A DNA stretch of 64,000 nucleotides from Siphonodentalium dalli. Taxonomy: Eukaryota; Mollusca; Scaphopoda; Gadilida; Siphonodentaliidae. Position 1 is the first letter of the stretch, and each line of letters starts with the position of its first letter. The stretch lies in NCBI GenBank assembly GCA_032622095.1, contig CP136061.1, forward strand, positions 1,612,001-1,676,000. The letters run 5' to 3'. Positions 59,001 through 64,000 of the stretch are shown in pieces. The position numbers and the translations under genes are program-made. The notes beneath the pieces were generated by a model that saw only the letters and a list, made by a program, of their open reading frames with translations, was not told the origin of the DNA and did not search any database.

Positions 59001-60470
59001 GCATGGATCATACGGCTACACTACCGTGTGATTTCCACAGACTAATATAATCATTGCAGGGATCATACGGCTACAGTACCGCGTGATTTCCATAGACTAA
59101 TATAATAATTACAGGGATCATACGGCTACAGTACCGCGTGATTTCTACAGACTAATATAATCATTGCATGGATCATACGGCTACACTACCGTGTGATTTA
59201 TACAGACTAATATATTCATTACAGGGATCAAACGGCTACACTGCCGCGTGATTTCCACAGACTAATATAATCATTGCAGGGATCACACGGCTACACTACC
59301 GCGTGATTTCTACAGACTAATATAATCATTACAGGGATCACACGGCTACACTACCGTGTGATTTCTACAGACTAATATAATCATTGCAGGGATCATTTGG
59401 CTACACTCCCGCGTGATTTATACAGACTAATATAATCATTACAGGGATCACACGGCTACACTACCTCGTGATTTCCACAGACTAATATAATCATTACAGG
59501 GATCACACGGCTACACTGCCGTGTGATTTCTACAGATTAATATAATCATTACAGGGATCACACGGCTACAGTACCGTGTGATTTCTACAGACTAATATAA
59601 TCATTGCATGGATCATACGGCTACACTACCGTGTGATTTCTACAGATTAATATAATCATTGCAGGAATCATACGGCTACACTACCTCGTGATTTCCACAG
59701 ACTAATATAATCATTGCAGGAATCATACGGCTACACTACCTCGTGATTTCCACAGACTAATATAATCATTGCAGGAATCATACGGCTACACTACCTCGTG
59801 ATTTCTACAGACTAATATAATCATTACAGGGATCACACGGCTACACTGCCGTGTGATTTTCACAGACTAATATAATTATTGCAGGAATCATACGGCTACA
59901 CTGCCTCGTGATTTCTACAGACTAATATAATCATTGCAGGGATCATATGGCTACACTCCCGCGTGATTTCCACAGACTAATATAATCATTACAGGGATCA
60001 CACGGCTACACTACCGCGTAATTTCTACAGACTAATATAATCATTGCAGCGAGCACACGGCTACACTACCGTGTGATTTCTACAGACTAATATAATCATT
60101 GCAGCGAGCACACGGCTACACTACCTCGTGATTTCTACAGACTAATATAATCATTACAGGGATCACACGGCTACACTACCGTGTGATTCTACAGATTAAT
60201 ATAATCATTGCAGGAATCATACGGCTACACTACCTCGTGATTTCCACAGACTAATATATTCATTGCAGGAATCATATGGCTACTCTACCGCGTGATTTCC
60301 ACATATTAATATAATCATTACAGGGATCACACGGCTACACTACCGTGTGATTTCTACAGACTAATATAATCATTACAGTGATCATACGGCTACACTGCCG
60401 CGTGATTTCTAGAGACTAATATAATCATTGCAGGGATCATATGTATGCAATACCGAGGGATTTCTACAGA
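56092..60470. repeat. 55-bp satellite, about 80 copies, each with an inverted repeat
   Basis: The unit is ACTAATATAATCATTACAGG plus GATCACACGGCTACACTACC plus GTGTGATTTCTACAG. In the commonest form ATCACACGG, an 8-nt centre CTACACTA and CCGTGTGAT form a 9-bp stem. Many units carry paired or unpaired changes (CATACGG, CGCGTGAT, CCTCGTGAT), and a few have an extra TGTAGCACAG insertion near the left end. Units vary by a few substitutions, unlike the homogeneous 35-bp array. It begins at the broken end of the LINE reverse transcriptase. Confidence 0.96.
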
Positions 60471-60553
60471 CTAATATGATCGTACGTGACACGTAATGGA
60501 GCAACCACCAAGTTGATCATTAAGTTCAATGTTACAATAATTATATGATGTAC

Positions 60554-61082
60554 CATACAGGGTACTGCATGTGCTACACCACTCGGAGAAATGTCTGTGT
60601 CGTCACACAAATACCATGCTAGAACTTGGATTAATATATTCGTAATCGTATATAGTCACCAATAGCCGGGTTACTACCGTAGTAACGGACATTGCCCATC
60701 TAGTGAACTATTCAAACCCAGCATTGAAATCATGGTTATGATCAGTCCAAACGTATGAGTAAAGTTCGAACATAAGATAATAATAGCTGAGAACCTGGTG
60801 CGAATTTAACTGTGGTGGGGCCTCAAGCATGTCTACCCCTGCACGTCAGAAAAGAAAAGTAGCTTGAGGATGGAAGTGAACCATCATCCCACAGTGAAAT
60901 CAACCAGGCCTGTTGGGTTTGAATAGTTCACTAGATAGGCAATGTCAGGTACTACGGTAGTAACCCGGCTATTGGTGACTATATACGATTACGAATATAT
61001 CAATTCAAGTTCTAACATGGTATTTTAGTGTGATGACACAGACATTTCTCCGAGTGGTGTAGCACATGTAGTACCCTGTATG
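60554..61082. mobile_element. Fold-back element with arms of about 168 bp
   Basis: The left arm 60554-60720 starts CATACAGGGTACTGCATGTG. The right arm 60914-61082 mirrors it to CATGTAGTACCCTGTATG. Around 193 bp of unrelated sequence lies between. The arms share CGGAGAAATGTCTGTGTC, ATATTCGTAATCGTATATAG and GCCGGGTTACTACCGTAGTA with scattered mismatches. No clean TSD is visible; a TA-rich tract follows on the right. Confidence 0.8.
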
Positions 61083-61129
61083 TATATATACATATATATA
61101 TATATCACAGCAGAAGTTTCCTTAGAATT

Positions 61130-61560
61130 AATGGATGGAAATGGAATGCCTCTAATATTTGTATTATTTGAGTCGGACATAGATTACCTTAGCTGCAGGC
61201 AATCAATGCAATACGTGTAAACTATGTAGAAAAAGAAATTGTTGAATAAAGTGTAGTGAATATGATGCGTCACTTTAATATTTGAGTCGGACATAGCTTA
61301 CCTTACCTGAAGGCAATCAATGCAATAAGTGATGTAGAAACAGAAATTATTGAATGAAGTGTAATGAATATGAAGCGTCAATTTAATGCAATATCGATTG
61401 GGAGGAAGAGAAATGTCACTTTAATAGTTAACAATGATATACATATATAATTATAGATTATCCCCATTGAAGACGATCAATGCAATGACCAGTGTAGAAA
61501 TAGAAAAAAAATGTTGCCTGAATGAATCGATGTGTGAACATAAAGTCTCACTTTAATGAA
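61130..61560. repeat. Short tandem repeat of about 125 bp
   Basis: Blocks GAGTCGGACATAG.TTACCTT, GGCAATCAATGCAATA, GAAGTGTA.TGAATATGA and GTCACTTTAAT repeat two to three times with divergence. Confidence 0.7.
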
Positions 61561-61759
61561 ATGTTGAGATGATGGAATCAACGATGAATTTGCAATTTCT
61601 GTAATGATGAAATTGGTTCACATACCGGTATACATGTATATGCAGCTGAAAATGTGAATTGACTGAAATGACACTGTAGCTCAATGAGGAAAGGGAATAA
61701 TTTCATGTGTTACAGTTAATGGAGCGATTAAGAATGTGGAAAGTTGAAAGGCCTAGTTA

Positions 61760-63500
61760 TGCAAAGATTAAAATCCAAGATGGCTGCGACAGCCATCGTT
61801 TTTTTGCCAAATGACACAAAAAAGACTCCTTCCTATTTACATGTCATTGTTAATATCCTTCACAAATTTCATGATGATCGGACAAAAGATACGACCTGTA
61901 ACCCGTGTCAAAGGATTTAGTCGTGTAAAGAGTAAAATACAAGATGGCTGCTGGCGACCAGGTTTCTTGGTTGAATTCAAAATGAACCTTTTCCCATCTA
62001 CATGTAATTGTTAACATCCATTACAAATCTCATGATGATTGGACCAAAGATTCGACTTGTAGCCCTTGACAAAGAATTTAGTCATGCAAAGAGTATAATC
62101 CAAGATGGCTGCTGGCGGCCATGTTTTTGGCCGAACAACCCCAAAATTACTCATTTCCCATCTACATGTCCATTTTAACATCCATGACAAATTTAATAAT
62201 GATCCGACAAAAGATACGACCTGTGGCCCGTGCTAATGGATTGAATTTTGAAATCCAAGATGACCGCTGCCGGCCATGTTTTCTGGCCAAATGACCCCAA
62301 AATGACTCACTCCCATCCACATGTCAACATCAACATTCATGACAAATTTCATAATGATCCAAAGTAAGGACCTGTAGCCTGTGCCAAAGGATTTAGTCAT
62401 GCAAAGAGTAAAATCCAAGATGGCTGCTGGTGGCCATGTTTTTTGGTCAAACTACATGTACCCCAAAATGACTCGTTCACATCTACATGTCAATGTCATC
62501 TACATGTCAATAGCGATGACAAATATCATAATGATATGACCAAATGTACAACCTAGAGCCTGTGCTGAAGGATTTAGTCAAGCAAAGAGTAAAATCCAAG
62601 ATGTATTTTGGCCGAATGACCACAAAACAGCTCGTTCCCATCTACATGTCATTGTTAACACCAATGACAAATTTCATGAAGATCTGACCAAAGCTACGAC
62701 ATGTAGCCCGCGCCAGAGGATTTAGTCATGCAAAGAGTAAAATCCAAGATGGCTGCTGGCGGCCATGTTTTTTGGCCGAACGACCCCAAAATGACTCGTT
62801 TCCCATCTGCCTGTCATTATTAACATCCATGACAAATTTCATAATAATCAGACGAACAGTATGACCTGTAGACCACGCGAATCGATTTAATTTTGAAATC
62901 CAAGATGGCTGCCAGCGGCCATGTTTTTTGGCCGAATGACCCCAAAATGACTCGTTCCCATCTACATGTCAATGTCAACATTCATGACAAATTTCATAAT
63001 GATCTGACCAAAGGTACGACCTGTAGCCTGTGCCAAAGGATTTAGTCATCCAAAGAGTGAAATCCAAGATGGCTGCTGGCGGCCATGATTTTTGGCTGAA
63101 TGACCCCAAAAGGATTCTTTCCAATCTACATGTCATTGTTAACATCCATGACAAATTTCATGAATATCCTACCAAAGCTACGACCTGTAGACCGCGCCAA
63201 AGGATTTAGTCATGCAAAGAGTAAAATCAAAGATGGCTGCTGGCGGCCATGTTTTTTGGTGGAACGACCCCAAAATGACTCGTTAATATTCATGACAAAT
63301 TTCATGATGATCAGATAAACAGTAAGACATGTAGACCGCGCCAATCGATTTAATTTTGAAATCCAAGATGGCTGTTGGCCGCCATGTTTTTTGGCCAATG
63401 ACCCCAAAATGACTTGTTCCCATCTACATGTCAGTGTCAACATTCATGACAAATGTTATAAAGATCAGACCAAAGGTACGACCTGTAGCCCGCACCAAAG
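61760..63500. repeat. Tandem repeat of about 160 bp, around 11 copies
   Basis: Each unit contains AAATCCAAGATGGCTGCTGG, CGGCCATGTTTTTTGGCC, ACCCCAAAATGACTCGTT, CCCATCTACATGTCA, CATGACAAATTTCATAATGA and GCCAAAGGATTTAGTCATGC, in that order. Copies diverge by substitutions and small deletions (for example, one at about 62598 lacks the CGGCCATG part). Both strands show short frames that follow the repeat and are not genes. The inverted GGC/GCC core around CGGCCATG could form hairpins. Confidence 0.92.
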
Positions 63501-64000
63501 AAAATTGTTGACGGTCACACACACGCACACATGGACGTCGTTGAGCTAATAATGAATATGTGATGTGTCGCTTTTAATGAATTGGCAATGACAGCAGTAT
63601 GGAAACTGTCACTGCGGTGGAGTTACGATACATGCCGTTAGGTTATGATACACGGTCTACAGCCCTACAGGTATTAGCGGGTTGTCACACCAGATGTTGA
63701 AGAAAATTATGATATATGTCCATGAGGATCTTTTTAAAGATTGGGTAAGTGTTGGCGCTGGGTATAGCTGTTAAAACAGTCACATCCGTTAAAACCGCCA
63801 TAAGCAGAATTAATATTATAAACAAACTTTGTTCTTATACCAATCATAAATACATGTATCACATTAATTTCAGCATGATGTTATGTTAGTACTTTGTGTT
63901 ACATGTATGTAAGCAAACGTCAACTTATGTAAACAAACAGTACATGTACATGTAAGTAAAGAGTATGCGATAAGCAAAACACTCAACACCGAGTAGACCC
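63501..64000. other. Gene-free right edge
   Basis: No gene, element end or repeat array recognised, apart from ACATGTACATGT-type motifs near 63936. Confidence 0.4.

Noticed and set aside
56092-60470. CRISPR-like array with hairpin repeats
   Set aside because: The entire 55-bp unit repeats; there are no variable spacers and no cas genes.

Overview
The window looks like nuclear DNA from an animal. It is AT-rich, gene-poor and crowded with eukaryotic transposons and satellites. Short exons with GT/AG splice signals, molluscan-style secreted PAN-type exons and dense ACATGTACATGT-type motifs suggest a marine lophotrochozoan, plausibly a bivalve mollusc. That is an inference; no marker gene fixes the species. 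No bacterial operon, rRNA, CRISPR or confident tRNA was seen.

Layout. 1-2.5 kb: relic of a Crypton/DUF3504-type tyrosine recombinase on the minus strand, split by a 1.4 kb hAT-like element that left an 8-bp target duplication. 2.5-10 kb: no recognised gene; tandem duplications at 6.97-7.75 and 8.56-9.18 kb. 10.4-13.5 kb: two tandem paralogous first exons (signal peptide + PAN/Apple-like domain) on the minus strand; the second has ATT where the first has ATG. 13.73-19.30 kb: a head-to-tail array of non-autonomous Helitrons, each with 5' TC, a 3' hairpin and CTAG, inserted between A and T and then enlarged by a 2405-bp tandem duplication. 24.1 kb: a palindromic MITE full of ACTTAAGT cores. 28.07-29.62 kb and 34.23-36.01 kb: two hAT-like elements with perfect 8-bp TSDs. 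32.45-33.84 kb: a Harbinger-like element with 54-bp perfect TIRs.

39.1 kb and 51.2 kb hold two plus-strand exon-like pieces that join in phase 0 and read as one secreted domain. Between them lies 12 kb of repeats, including a decayed autonomous Helitron (Rep-helicase, 44.03-49.19 kb) that itself carries two nested elements. 52.44-53.75 kb is a 35-bp satellite. 54.15-56.09 kb is a CR1/L2-like LINE relic with a 2A-like GDVHP..PGP motif, endonuclease and reverse transcriptase fragments. The LINE breaks off inside the reverse transcriptase and runs straight into a 4.4 kb, roughly 80-copy, 55-bp satellite whose units contain an inverted repeat. 60.55-61.08 kb is a fold-back element, and 61.76-63.50 kb a roughly 160-bp tandem repeat.

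The host genes here, if functional at all, are exons of secreted PAN-type proteins. Everything else is a layered record of transposition: rolling-circle, cut-and-paste, tyrosine-recombinase and LINE elements, satellites, and insertions within insertions.
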